From Vitellaria paradoxa (lineage: Eukaryota > Streptophyta > Magnoliopsida > Ericales > Sapotaceae): a DNA stretch of 64,000 nt. The DNA lies in contig CM034234.1 of assembly GCA_019916065.1 (NCBI GenBank), forward strand, positions 12,010,520 through 12,074,519, in the 5' to 3' direction. Positions 36,871 through 49,564 of the stretch are shown here, in pieces. The notes beneath the pieces are model-generated. The model searched no databases, was not told the origin of the DNA, and was given only the letters and a program-made list of their open reading frames with translations. The position numbers and the translations under genes were made by a program. Positions within the stretch are counted from its first letter, which is position 1. The number at the start of each line of letters is the position of its first letter.

Positions 36871-39800
36871 ATAGTTAAATATATTTGTTTCATTTAGAAC
36901 ATTAAATTTAAAAATAAAATTAATAAGATTTATAAATTTTTAATTTCTTTTAATCATATTTCTTCACATGTAATTTTTACATTTTTTCAACACATACTTC
37001 TAATTTTTTTAAACTTTTTTTCTATCCTCGTTATATAATTAATTAATTCTAAATTCATGTATACAACCATTATTATTTATATCAAATTTTATATATTTGT
37101 GTTAGCTTTTGGGATAATCTTTTATTGTGGTCTTTTGTTGATAAAAATGTATAATAAAAATATAAAGATTTAATGTAAAATTAATATATACTAAATTTTG
37201 ATTAAAAAATATCAAAAAATTAATAAATTCTAATTAATTTTAATAAACCAAACAACCCATATCTTTGTGTGTAGCTTTTAGACGGTCTTTTTCTTGGAAC
37301 CTACCTACTGTTTCGACCACTATATACATATACACATTTATACACGGCGGCAGCTTGTAGACAGGAATAGACTAAAATCATGGAAGAAATAAAATCAAAA
37401 GACCACCTCATATAAATTAATTACAAACAGGCTAGAGTGGCCTTCATGTAAGAGTCGACTACTATTGCGGTTCTAAATTTTATTAAAAAATATTTAAAAT
37501 TTTTAAAAATTACTAATTTTTTATTTAATTATGCAAATTATGAAATTGATACTTTTATTAATTTTTTATCTTTTTAAAACACCTTATATCATAAAAAAAC
37601 TAATTTTTTGTGGAAAAAACAAAATAATGACACCGTTTGGTGTTCAAAAAAATATAAAATTTTATAAATCTCTACAAATACGAATTACGAGACTGTAAAA
37701 TTTAAAATTTATACTTACCACACAAAACACGAGACACTAATTTTTACAAATTTATATAATTTTATACAACTCCAAATACAACGAGGGTCTATTTGGAGCA
37801 GCGAAAGACAACGAAAAACAACAAAAAATGTGTTTAAAAAATTTTAGATATTTGGTGCACATATCTCAAATTATATTTTTTTAAGATAAATAATAAGATT
37901 ATTATCTCGACGGATTAGATTTCATTTGGACGATTTTAAAATTTTCTCTTTCCCTCCATCCATACGTAGTTGACACGACAGGACTGACATACCTCTTTAT
38001 GATTGCTGCCGAGTGGAATCCGTCTAAACAATTTTTTCTTCCCGTCGGGACGATTTCTAGTAGAATTCTTTTTATCAGAACGACATTTGCCTTTCCGTCA
38101 AAACAATTTCGAGCGGAATTGGGTAGAAAGTAAAATATGGTAAACCGCTCAAAAGATTTTTACAAATCTATCGGAATGACTCTGAAAAAATTAGTCAAAG
38201 TGGGTCATTCGATAGTTTGGGAGTTCGTGGTGAGAATAGTGAAAAAAATTTTGCATTCTAACTAATAAAATTCTAATTGTCAATTTTTTTTAAAAAAGTA
38301 TTAAATTGTTTTAAAATTTCAAAAAAATATAAATATATATAAATATAATAAAAATTTTTAAATATTTTCAACAAATTTTCTGTCGCGAAACCTCGCCAGA
38401 ATGTTAATCCTCCAAAGCAACGTAGCCTTGACTGAGTCCAATTACAGTGGGGGGTGGGTCCCCCATTGAGATGCCATCACCTAGCTAAGATTACACAAGA
38501 AGCTTCCCCCCTCCCCCCAATAAGATTTAAATTTTACGGACCAATTGAATGATGTTAAAATTTTAAAGGATAAATTTTAGAGGAGATATAAGATAAGAGG
38601 GAGTATTATTTTTAGAGAATTGATTCACATTGATGTAATGTTTATGGGGGATGATAACTTTTGACTTAATTTGGATGTTTTATAAATAAAAGGAGGTGAA
38701 TGATGAAAAAAGCAGTCAAATGACTCTTTGGCCCTTGTGGTGTCCCAAACTTGATTACCCATTAAATTAAATATTAAATTACAAAACTCACTCCATTTAT
38801 TATTTTTGGACAATTTGAAGTTATATTATTTATTTCACTGAAAATTTTGATTTTTTATAAATTTATTTAAACAAAATTTTGTTAAATATGTACTTTTGAA
38901 TGGTTGGTTATTATTTAATTTTATTTTTAATTATGTTTATTTTGACTTGTTAGCCTATCTATTAATTTTTTTACTAACATTATATTTATTTTGTTCAAAT
39001 TAATAAAGGCTAAAAATGTCAAAATATTATCCATTCTCCCCCGGATAAATTTTGGGGAGGGTGGAAGCCGCCCAAAAATTATCTGAGACATACCGCGGAA
39101 GAGGAAAATGAACAGCCGGGAGGGGAGATAAATTGGTTTGCCAAATCATGGCAATACGTGGGACCCACCGCATGTACCAGAGATAAAATTTGACCTGTGA
39201 CTTTCCCCACATCCAAGCGGGGCCTTAGGGGGTTCCTTTGATACGTAACTGCTTTTGGTAGTACTCTTTGAGTCCAATTTTATTTAGCCTATAGTTCTTG
39301 TTATAATTCTACTTTGTGTTTTTAAAAAATAGAATTTTGAAGGTTTTCTCTATTTCAAATAAGAAACTGTACTGAGAGTTACATTAGATTAGATTTTTTT
39401 TTATTAGCGTGTAATTGATTGAAATATTCAGTTTTATTAATAAAGCTAAGACCTATTTATACTCTGTAGTCAAGCATTTATTGTACATACTTCAAAGGCC
39501 AAACCGGCTTGTATAGTCCGCTGGGAGTTTACTATACGGTAGCTTTTTCTTAGTTAAAAATAAATAAATAAAACCAGCGTTCCAACGGATTGGAAACAAA
39601 GACCAGACAAAAACCACTCTTTGGAAACAAAACCTCAATTTTCACTTCATGGGCTGGATTACTCATCTCACACTACTCAGAGACCAAAGTAACGTACAAC
39701 ACTTGAGATTTATCCATACGATAACAGAAACAAAGATATCAAATTCAAGCTCTTCCGTTTCTCATGACGGAGGAGTAAGCGCAGAGACGGGATAGTTCTT

Positions 39801-40140
39801 GAAACAGTGTGACCTGCCCCACGGCAAGACAACAAAATCAGCCTGTTCCTTGAATAATACAGCTCTAATGTGGAAGAGTCTCATGGAAATAAGAAGTTGC
39901 AATGATCCCACAAATTGCACCATAAACAACAAATTGAAACAATCTACTAAGCGCAAAATTGAAGTATTTTAATTTACCACACAAATCAACAGAGTTTACT
40001 TCAATAGCTCAAAAACCCAGACAAAGACCCATCTACTCTTCGGCTCAGCCTATTCCATCAAGTAAATTAAATTATTTGCCAACATAAGTTTTTTCATACT
40101 AAACATCTCTTATAAAAATTCATAGAAACAAATGTGGTTA
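36871..40140. other. Intergenic DNA in the TNL cluster
   Basis: No gene is supported. A decayed MITE of the same family probably lies at about 37475-37590. Text at 37895-38220 repeats 'gg(a)acgattt' type phrases also seen at 4570-4700. 39040-39240 and 39560-39960 are less AT-rich than their surroundings; the latter, on the minus strand, has a 64-residue open frame (39762-39956) with no recognisable domain. Confidence 0.45.
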
Positions 40141-40149
40141 ACAGTAATG

Positions 40150-41609
40150 GTACTCAAAAGGGCTAAACAAAATAATGATAAGCCACTGATCCAGGAAACA
40201 ACAGCAACCTCAATACAGTAATGTACAACATCATCCGCAAGCTCTATAAAGTCTACCATGCAATGATTTTTCCTTGAACACATCCAACTAAAGAGATTCA
40301 TGTTTATCCAACTCCTCAGGTGCATATACCTCGTCTACTAATTTAAGTGAATTTAGGAAGACATCTCTCTAGTGATTCTGCATCCGGAATAAAGAAAATT
40401 TTGATCTATGGCTAGTGCATTCAACCGTTCAACATGATCCCCGTCATCTAGAACAAGTAGAACTCTTTGTCAAAATACTTTCCTTTTTACAACCTCAATT
40501 CCTTGGTGGAAGTTTCCTATGTTAAGATATTCATTCCCTAAGATATCAGAAAGAATACATGCTTGTACAAGAAACAGACCGTTCGGTTGCTTTGAAGTTT
40601 CTCTAGCATCTGCCACAAGACTGCAGCCTTCAAACGGGTGATGGATGGGATTATATGCAGCTTTAGCAACTATTCCGCCTCAATTCCCCATATTGTAGCA
40701 ATGGGGGCATCATCTGACTCTATACGCAACAGCTCAGTGAGAAGCTAAGGCCTTATTCCAATGGGATGTTTGGCAACACTTGGATGCACAATGTTTAATT
40801 TCTCTTCAACCTCTTCAACAATTATCTCAATAAACTTTGCCGCATGCCTGCAAGTTTGTCCCGAATCAAATGAGAAACAAAACTAAAAATGATAATATAC
40901 CGTGTTTTGCAGATCCATGACCAAAAAGTTGCCTGATCAAGCTAATTTTAGAACTACTATTAAGCTTGGAGCTTATTTTTATGATTAAAGGAATGCATTT
41001 ATGTGATTATAAATATAGTCAACGAGTACAGAGACAATTCCTGAGAAAAAATATTAAATCTATGGTTATAAATTAACAGAATTCTTGACATGTTGTAAAG
41101 ATTGGGAGCTACTGTAGAGAAATTAATATCTGTTGGCCACATTCTTCAAGACCCAACCAGACCAATTGGCTACCTCAGTAAGAGTTATCCTTCACCTTAT
41201 TGTAGTTTTGGTGCTTGGAAAATGCTTCTGCGAGACTCCCCTTCTGCCACCTCACCTCCGACAGGACAACGTTGTAAGAAATTAACAGAACAATTTGTTG
41301 GAATGACTTCTTGCAGTCCATGATCTTCACGAGCTTGCCGAGGCACCACTCCGATGCAGCACATTTTTTTGAGAATAAGACAAGTGAGATTCTTGATTCC
41401 TCAATCGCTTTCGCAAGTTGGTACTTGATATCTTTACCTCTGCTGAGCTTTGTGTCGACTCTGAACGTGGTATAAATACCACGTCGCTCTAAAGCCGCTA
41501 ATAGATGATCGGTGAAGTTCTTGGGAGCATCGACAACTTTGAAGCTCGAGAACACGTCATATTTAGCTTGTGGTGGTGAGAACGGAGAGGAAGAGGAAGA
41601 AGCAGCCAT
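40150..41609 (-). pseudogene. TIR-NB pseudogene of the TNL cluster
   Basis: A broken paralogue of the gene at 43989-48692. The TIR exon (about 41110-41609, open 41175-41609) starts MAASSSSSPFSPPQAKYDVF, but the DVFLSF motif is degraded to DVFSSFKVVD, and a small deletion near 41190 shifts the frame before the exon end. An intron-like gap is followed by NB-ARC text (about 40150-40860), where a deletion of about 10 bases removes the P-loop GKT codons and breaks the frame. Further stops follow. The RNBS-D, MHD and LRR parts are absent. It cannot encode a nucleotide-binding receptor. Confidence 0.9.
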
Positions 41610-41730
41610 ACGAAAGAGTTCAGAGACGACTGTTGAAACTTGAGAATTGCGTAGGCTTGTGCCGGTATAGCTTGAACAAAAGGGGGGACATATACATGTA
41701 ACCTTTTATTTTCTTATTTTTACGATTAAA

Positions 41731-41880
41731 GCACCGTTTGGTATGCCAAGAAAAAAAATATCTCTAAAAATTTCTGAAAGTTATTTACTTTTTATCTCAT
41801 TGCACGAATTACAAACATATAACTTTATCTCACTTTTATCTCTTTTTTTTTTTCATTTTTTATCATTCCAAACACACCCT
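41731..41880. mobile_element. MITE, same family as 2623-2760
   Basis: Left end gcaccgtttggtatg; right end, as reverse complement, agggtgtgtttggaatg. The core 'ttactttttatctcattgca' and 'gaattacaaac' are present. It lies just upstream of the TNL pseudogene's TIR exon. Confidence 0.65.
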
Positions 41881-41893
41881 AAGTGATTTTAAT

Positions 41894-42005
41894 TTAAGCC
41901 TCTTAACTTTTAATAGTAATTTAACGCATTATTTTATTAAGGTTTAAATTTAAGCCTCTTAACTTTTAATAATAATTTAACGCATTATTTTATTAAGGTT
42001 TAAAA
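41894..42005. repeat. Tandem duplication, 56-bp unit x2
   Basis: 'ttaagcctcttaacttttaat' and the following text up to 'attaaggtttaaa' occur twice, 56 bases apart (41894 and 41950), nearly identical. Confidence 0.85.
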
Positions 42006-43239
42006 GTTCACTAATGCATATTTAGAAAAAATATACTGTAAATGAGTCGTCTGGCCAAAAATTAATTGGCACCGTTATTTTCAACTTTTTACTTGTTTAG
42101 ATTTTTATTTTTTGCCTTTTTAGAAAACATTAATTACTAATCAACAAAAATTAATCATGTACCACGATTATATGTAATATAATATATATGTATCAAAAAA
42201 GTACTTTTTTTATATTTACGTTTTCAAACATTCCATTTTAATTCTTTAGACGCGAAGTTCTTACATGAAAAACAATGTTGAAAAATTAATAATAATAATA
42301 ATAATAACAATAAAATAACACAACAAAAATGAAAAACTAAAAATTGCGTTGAAATATGAAGAGTAGACACTGAACAAAACTCTTGCTATACAAGACACAC
42401 ATCTAAATATATAATAGTGTTGATTCATGTGGTGTACGGTAAAAAATAACTTTTAAATACATTATAAAATATTTCAATAAATTTGCATAATTGTTAAATT
42501 CTTAGTATTAGGAAAAAAGACAGATTTTTCAAATTTACACAATATCTAAAAAATTTTAAACCTTGATCCAATCACAATTCTGACCTCTCTTTGTATTTTT
42601 TTACTTTTGATTTTTTTTTCAAGGATTAAAAAAGAAAAGAAAAGAAAAGAGAGAATACTTAATTCAAATTTTAATTAACTATATGTGGGTTAATTGGTAG
42701 AGGAGTTGGATTCTCGAATTTGGAAAAAGGAGAGTATTGTGTGTTCGGTGCACCCAAAAAAAAAACCTACCTTTTCCATACAATTTTTTACAACATTTCC
42801 ATATAAGTTATATATATATATTTTTATCATAGGAATAAAATACAATAAAATTCAAAATCTAATTCAGGAAAAAATTAAAAACAACCGCGCACTTAAAGCT
42901 CTAAAATACACACATACCATGTGTTCCAATTGGGACAACTCACAAGCTGCACCTCACATAAGCAGCCAACCGACACGCGATGGAGCTTCCAAAACTGAAT
43001 TCCCACAAAGCAAAAGTGTTACACAACTGAGATCAGACTCCTTACCAGAGAGAAAGGCATTAATTAACATCCATACCAATTGGGGAATTTGCACCTGGGA
43101 AGCAAAAAATATCATTAGTACCACCACGCACAGAAAGTTCATGCTCCATCAAATAAGCAGATGTACTCAATTCTGTTTTTCACTGAAGAATTCTCATTGA
43201 AAAAAAAAAAAATGGTCTTTGAAAGGAAACATGTCAAGC
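42006..43239. other. Intergenic DNA downstream of the TNL gene
   Basis: AT-rich to about 42880, with a poly-purine AAAGA run at 42630-42655. The following more complex sequence may include distal 3' untranslated region of the TNL gene on the minus strand. The plus-strand open frame at 42694-43200 has no family resemblance and biased composition, and is not called. Confidence 0.45.
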
Positions 43240-43905
43240 CAGCGAAGCCATGTTTAGGTTCCATAATTATGATATTTAGGGAGGTCAGCATGCCCATATC
43301 ATATCGCATATAAAAGTTTCCCAGTTCACGCATTAATACAATTAATAACACGTGACTCATACTTTACAACCTCTAATTACTTCTATGTTTCTACTTATGC
43401 AGAAGAAGTCTGCATCTAATTCTAATTGTTCATCTGCTTCTAATTTTCCTAGTTCATAAACTACTGGAAGCACTGGAAATAAATGAAGCCTCACACACGC
43501 TAAGATCCCTAATTTTCAATTATATCAAACTCCAATTTCACTGTGCAGATATGAGACGTCGCATTTGATCACATTAACTCCACAAAAGCATAGAAGCCAA
43601 TAGCATACCATGAAAAATTGGAATACAAATTTTACAGGGGTATTATCCAAGAGTAAAAGAATTGAGTATCCTGATTTTCCATTACCTGATACGAAGAAAA
43701 CAATAGAAGATGAGAAACCATATCCAACAAAAGCCATATTTATGTCACCAAAATAGGCAATGTTTAAGTTCTGTAATTATAATATTATAGGGATGGGAAA
43801 CCTGCATAAAGCATATATTCAGTGTATAAACTTCACCAATTCACATATTAATACAATAACTAACATGTGGCTCTTACTTTGCAATCACTAGTTGCTTTAA
43901 TGCCA
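43240..43905. repeat. Direct repeat downstream of the TNL gene, 2 copies
   Basis: Text at about 43245-43395 ('atgtttaggttccataattatgatattt...aacacgtgactcatactttacaa') recurs diverged at about 43758-43905 ('atgtttaagttctgtaattata...aacatgtggctcttactttgcaat'). The copies are about 510 bases apart. They may represent a duplicated 3' untranslated exon or repeat. Confidence 0.7.
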
Positions 43906-43988
43906 TCTTCATGATTCTGTAATCTCCGACACCACTCTGTTATTGGACAATATCTCTGCCCTTGACCTAAGAATGTCATGCTTTTATT

Positions 43989-46900
43989 TTAATCACTTGA
44001 TGGACCAATTCCTTCTGCTAGATGTTGGTAGGTTAATGACGAGGTGTATTTGATCAATGCTCCATCATCTGCCTCTGCGTTATGCTTATCAACCTCATAA
44101 ATAGGAGTAACTCCCCAGTTCTTCACCAGAGATGCCTCATCTTTTATTACCAAGATCTCCACTCCATCTTGGCCTCCAATCTGCATTTCAATATAACAAA
44201 GTGGTATATAGCTAAACCATGTCTCATCATGAGGATTAGTATCCCACAACCACTGATATGGCTGGTACACTCTTCCAAAACCATTGGATGTATTGCTGAT
44301 ACAATAGCTAGCACCCTTTGAATCCAAATGTGTTTCAGGAAATGTGAAAACTGTCCATAAAATCAACCCTAATAATTTGTGATTCACAAGAGGAGGCACC
44401 CTCAAACATAAACATGACCCTGTACTCCAGTACTCAATCCAAGAGGGAATCACCTCACCTACAAATCGAAGAGTAATAGGATTCCGAAGGAAAGATAATC
44501 CCTGTTCCAACAAATCAAAGTGTGAGTGTAGATAAAAATTTATATAAAGCTTTGAAATTAAAAAGCAAAAGGAAAAAGTCATCCAAACTAATATTGCAAT
44601 CACAATTTGATGATGATTAATTTAAAATATAATAGTTATCATATTGATGTATTTTCAAAATAAGCATAATTTAGTATAATTCGTTTTGCATTATTTATTT
44701 ATTTATTTATTATGTCATCTACAGTAACCATATTGACAATTTTGCAAAATAAGCATAATTTAGTATGATTCGTTTTGCATTATTTATTTATTATGTCATC
44801 TACAGTAACCATATTGACATTTTGCAAAATAAGCATAATTTAGTATGAATCGTTTTGCATTAGTTTTTTTTTTTTTTTTTTTTAAGTATGATTCAGTGAG
44901 AGAGATTACGTACATTGTACTCCAGCAGTCTTTCTCTGAATTTTTTAGCGACAAATGTTTCAGCTAATTTGCTGCAACCGCTAAAGGTCATTTCTGGCTG
45001 GTTAAGCCAGTTTGACTCCAATGATATACTTTCTAGTGACGTGCAATTGTCTACGTCAAGTAACTTCATACTTGCTGGAAGCGCTGGAAGTGATCGTAGC
45101 ATTTTGTTATTATCTAATCGAAGATTCTCCAATTGAGTCAAGTTACTGATACTCTCTGGTAAATGTGACACATTGCCCTCCAACTCCAACTCCCACAAGC
45201 AAGTAAGGTTACCAATGGTATCGGGCAAGGTACATAGATTGCCCCTCGAAAGTCTCAAACAATTTAATGAGAATAAACACCCAATTTCATTAGGTAGGCC
45301 TGACAAATTGTGCTTGTCAATATGCAATGACTCCAAGCGAGTAAGGTAACAGATACCACTGGGAAACGTATGTAAATTTTTTCCTCCTAAATGTAATCGC
45401 CGCAATGAAATCAACCTCGAAATTCCATCGGGCAGATGTGACACATTGCTCTTGTACATAATCAAACCTTCCAAGCCAGTAAGGTTACTGATTCCATCAG
45501 GTAACGTACAGAAGTTGTTAAATGAAAGATCCAAGTTTTTAATTGAGATCAAATTTCCAATCTCACTAGGTATATGCGACAGACTGCAGCGCTGCAACGA
45601 CAATCTCTCCAAGCGAGTTAGGTTACATATACCAATAGGAAAGGAATGTAAGTTGTTTCTTGAAAGATTCAAGGTTGTCAATGACATCAAATTGCCAATT
45701 TCACTAGGCATATGCGACAGATTACAGTTCTCCATATATAGCCTCTTCATGCGACTTAAGCCCTGAACCGATGCCAGTGACAAACCAATAGAGTTCACAC
45801 TCTTTGCTCGAGATCTCCAAGATAAGAGGAATGAATACCTTGATTTTGATGGCGATCCATTAAATCCAGCAAAATTTCCAAGTTTACAACAATTCGAGAG
45901 ATTAAACCATCCAAGAGATTTCAACATCCAAATCCCCCGAGGAAGCTTCCTAAGGCTTCTACAGTTCTCCATATTTAGAACAAAAAGTTTGTTGAGACAT
46001 GTAACTGATTCATGGACCTTTACCAACCTTATGCAGTGGTTTAACAAAAGTTCCTCAAGATTGTTAAGCCCGGAGAAATCTGGGGTTCTGGTTAAGTAAT
46101 AACAATGACTCAGATATAGGAATTTCAAATTTTCCAAAACCTGTCAAAAACACAATGATGTAAATTAATTTTCGCATGATATACAGTGCTATTATTGTCC
46201 AAAATAGACAAAAAAAAATTATATACCTTGCTTTTCATCCAAACTTTTTTCAATTTGCTATAACTCAAGTCAAGTGTAACCAGATTCTCCAACGACAAGT
46301 TGTATGGCACACAAGTCAAAGGGAAGCCTTTCCAGCTAAGCCATACTAGCCTTTTGGAAATATGTTCTAAACCTACAGTTAAGTGAACAAAATTGAGATG
46401 AAGCAACCTCAGTCTTTTCATCCTTCCAAACGCCTTTGCATCTGCATCAACATCTTTTGCCTTAGGTAAGTTTTGGAAGAAGTCTTCATCCTTGGCATTT
46501 GCTTGGACATCTTTTGGCTCGACCAAATTAAGGAAGAGGCCCTCAATTGTTTCAGTTCCCTAATTGCAAGGGGAAAAAAATTACCATGATAAGAAAACAA
46601 AAAATAAAGCCAGGTATATTCCTATTAGTTAATTAATGATACTATTTTGCATGTGATAGTGTTGTTGTAGATTATCATCAAATGTTAATTAAAAGTCATA
46701 CAAACAGCTCTCACCGTGCCATCTCTCAGCACTTGAAGGGAATCCTCAGAATCCCACAATCTGCTACGCCTCCCTGGCTCCTTAATAGATTCTTGCCTAA
46801 CAATTTCTTTGCCCATGTCTCTAAGCACATCATGCATCACAATCTTATTTTTGGTGGACAAGTCATGAGAATTTATGAGACACCTATCAGCCAGCTCACG

Positions 46901-48692
46901 GATACCAATTATTGGGTGAAAGTCACAACCTTCCAATATTTTGATTGTAAAATATTGATCCATTCCAACAAAGAAACACGCTATATCTAAGAATAATTGC
47001 TTCCTTCTTTCACTTAGTGAATCAAAACTTATTTGGAGTTTCTTTTGTACATCGTCATGAGGAATTTTTTTCAATTCTGTTATTGCACTTCTCCATTCAG
47101 ATTTGGTTTTGTTAAACAAGTAGGAACCCAGAACTTCAAGAACTAACGGAATCCCTCCAGAGTAACGTACAACTTCATATGAAAGCTCAATATAGTCTAC
47201 CATGGGATTGTTTGCTTTGAAGGCATGCCTACTGAATAGTTGAAGAGATTCATTCTCATTTAACTCTTTAGGCATATATATCTCGTCTACTAATTTGAGG
47301 GAATTTAGAGAAGAAATATCTCTAGTTGTAATGATGATTCTACTTCCAGGATAAAGGAATTTTTGATTGATGGCTAGTGCATTCAACTGTTCCACACGAT
47401 CCACATCATCCAGCACAAGTAGAAGCCTCCGACAAAATACTCTCCTTTTTATAACCTCAATTCCTTGGTGGAAGTTTCCAATGTTGAGATATTCCTTCCC
47501 TAAGATATCTGAAAGAAGATGTTTTTGTAAAAGAAAAAGACCATTTGGCATCTTTGAAGTTTCTCTTACATCGGCTATAAAACTGCAACCATCAAACTGG
47601 CAATGGAAATGGTTATATATAGCTTTAGCAATTGTCGTTTTACCTATTCCACCAATTCCCAATATTGCAACAATGCGAGCATCATTTAACTCCATATGCA
47701 ACAGCTCAGTCACACACTGTATACGAGACTCCATTCCAACTGAATGGTTTGCAACATAAAGATGGACGAGATTTAATTTCTTTTCGACCTCTTCAACAAC
47801 CATTTGAATGAACTCTGCCTCATGCCTGCGAGTTTGCCGGGAATGAAATTAGAAACAAAAACAAAATAGTGAATGAATTGGATATAAGTATAACAAATCC
47901 ATGACCAAAAAGATGCCTAATTAAGCTAAGTTTCAATAATAAAAATGGCTATTATTAAGCTCAAAGGATATTGTTAGGATCAGAGGAAGGCGTATATCTG
48001 TCTTCATAAATTTAGTCAAAGAAGCACATTTATACAGCAACATAGATAATTCCAATACAAAATTTCTAAAGTACAATTAATATTTTCACTACAAAAAAAA
48101 TAACAATAATAAAAGAATTCTTGACATGCTGTAAAGACTGGAGGGAGCTAGGGTAGAGAAATTAATACCCGCTGGCTACATTCTTTAAGACCCAACCAGA
48201 CAAATTGGCAACCTCAGTAAGAGTTGACCTCCATTCCTCTGCCTTCTTGCAGTTTTGGTGGTTAGAAAATGCTTCTGCAAGACTCCCCTTCTGGCCCCTC
48301 ACCTCCGACGGGTCAACATCGTAAAAAATTGGCAGAACAATTTGTCGGAATGACTTCTGGCAGTCCATGATCTTCACGAGCTCGTCGAGGCACCACTCTG
48401 ATGCAGCATAATTTTTTGAGAAAACAACAATCGAAATCCTTGATTCCTCAATTGCTTTCGGAAGTTGGGTCTTGATATCTTCTCCTCTGTCGAGCTTCGT
48501 GTCGTCCCTGAATGTGTAAATACCGCGTCGCTCTAGAGCTGCTAACAGATGATCGGTGAAGCTCTTGCGAGTATCGACGCCGCTGAAACTCAAGAACACG
48601 TCATATTTTGGTTGAGGTGGGAAGTGAGAGGATGAGGAAGAGGAAGAGGAAGAGGAAGAGGGAGTGATTTGTATTGCCCAAGAATCAGCCAT
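43989..48692 (-). CDS. TIR-NB-LRR (TNL) immune receptor
   Basis: Intracellular immune receptor; in the family, TIR domains oligomerise after effector recognition and act as NAD+-cleaving enzymes upstream of EDS1. Five exons: 48169-48692, 46715-47825, 46227-46559, 44914-46140 and 43989-44501. All have GT-AG borders and join in frame to 1235 residues. The Met at 48692 was chosen because family members start just before the Ser tract (S12-22); an upstream Met at 48731 is possible. TIR about 30-172, with DVFLSF and the catalytic Glu in WCLDEL (about 104). NB-ARC: P-loop GIGGIGKTT at 231, kinase-2 LLLVLDDVD at 309, GSRIIITTRD at 335, GIPL at 399, LFLDIACFF at 452, MHD at 505. LRRs from about 590 to 1050, including repeats with regular 'SHLPSEIGNL' type units. 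Exon 5 is the post-LRR C-JID domain. It is intact, unlike its two neighbours. Confidence 0.93.
44641..44866. repeat. Tandem repeat in TNL intron 4, about 80-89 bp x2.5
   Basis: 'aaaataagcataatttagtat.attcgttttgcatta' recurs at 44657, 44746 and 44826, each followed (twice) by 'ttatgtcatctacagtaaccatattgac'. Period 89 then 80; the difference is an expanded (ttta)n. It sits in the last intron of the TNL gene. Confidence 0.88.
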
Positions 48693-49140
48693 TAAATTAA
48701 TCACTGGGGTAATTAATAAACTTTGTTTCAACTGAATTCAAGTGGATTTGGTAAGTCCTCCTAGCTTGAAGAGTTTTCCCAGAAGGCAAGACTTGCATCC
48801 AAAACAGGCTTCAAGATTGAGGGCACATCTGCAATCCCCAACTTCTGCTTTAACTTCAAAATAACCATAATTTTAGAGAGAAAATAAAATAAATTACCTG
48901 ATTTACAGAAAAATACTCTCAAACAAAACCAAATCTTAAAAAAGAAAAAAACTAGACAGATCTATAAGAACAAAGATCCAAAGCCCCAGATTGCAGTAGT
49001 CAGAGTCGAGTGTGTCTAAGGCATGCATACACAAATACTTAAACACACGTATGATGTACGCGAAGTAAAGACAGAAGGAGAGAAACTTACCTGAGTAGAC
49101 AAGACCAAATGGAAAGCCACTTGTTGAAGATTAGAGATTT
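48693..49140 (-). promoter_or_regulatory. 5' leader and promoter region of the TNL gene
   Basis: On the minus strand, CTCAG|GTAAGTTT at 49090-49089 is a strong 5' splice donor about 400 bases upstream of the start codon, and several AG acceptors follow T-rich text between 48830 and 48900. This suggests an intron in the 5' untranslated region, common in this gene class. It is not proven without transcripts. Confidence 0.35.
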
Positions 49141-49199
49141 AAAAAAAAAAAAAGAGAGGTCTTTTTGTAGAAGGATAGGTATTGTCCGTATCAATGTGA

Positions 49200-49534
49200 C
49201 GAAATCATAATTTTACTTTTTTTTAACTAAAATTTGAAAGAATCTAAAAAATTAATTAATTAAAGTTAAAAAATAAAAATATATGTAATACATATTATTA
49301 CATTATTTTAATAAATAATAAAAATAAATTAATTAATTAAAATTAAAAAATAAAAATAATAAATTTTTCATTCATTTTTTATCTAAATAGATAATTTTTA
49401 CTTAAATAGATATGAATTTTTAATTTTTTTAAATGTAATTAATATATTTAAAAATTATAACTTTTAAAAAAATAATTTTAATAAAAATAAGACAAATAAA
49501 GCTTAAAAAATTTGAAGACTAAATTAGGCGATGG
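49200..49534. other. AT-rich DNA before the Helitron-like end
   Basis: Low-complexity A/T sequence with repeated 'attaattaa' and 'aaataaaaa'. No gene. It may be the body of the Helitron-like element whose 3' end follows. Confidence 0.4.
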
Positions 49535-49564
49535 GTGTTCATGCTTTGCATGGGCATTCGCTAG
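49535..49564 (+). mobile_element. Helitron-like 3' terminus
   Basis: A short hairpin (ttcatgc-ttt-gcatggg) is followed within about 5 bases by CTAG, then T. A hairpin shortly before CTRR inserted at an A/T dinucleotide is the Helitron 3' hallmark. The matching 5' TC end was not located, so the extent of the element is unknown. Confidence 0.45.

Noticed and set aside
39762..39956. 64-residue minus-strand open frame between TNL pseudogenes
   Set aside because: Looks less random than its surroundings but has no recognisable domain, start context or splice partner.
42694..43200. 168-residue plus-strand open frame
   Set aside because: Biased composition, no domain, no splice-site support, and it lies antisense to the presumed 3' region of the TNL gene.
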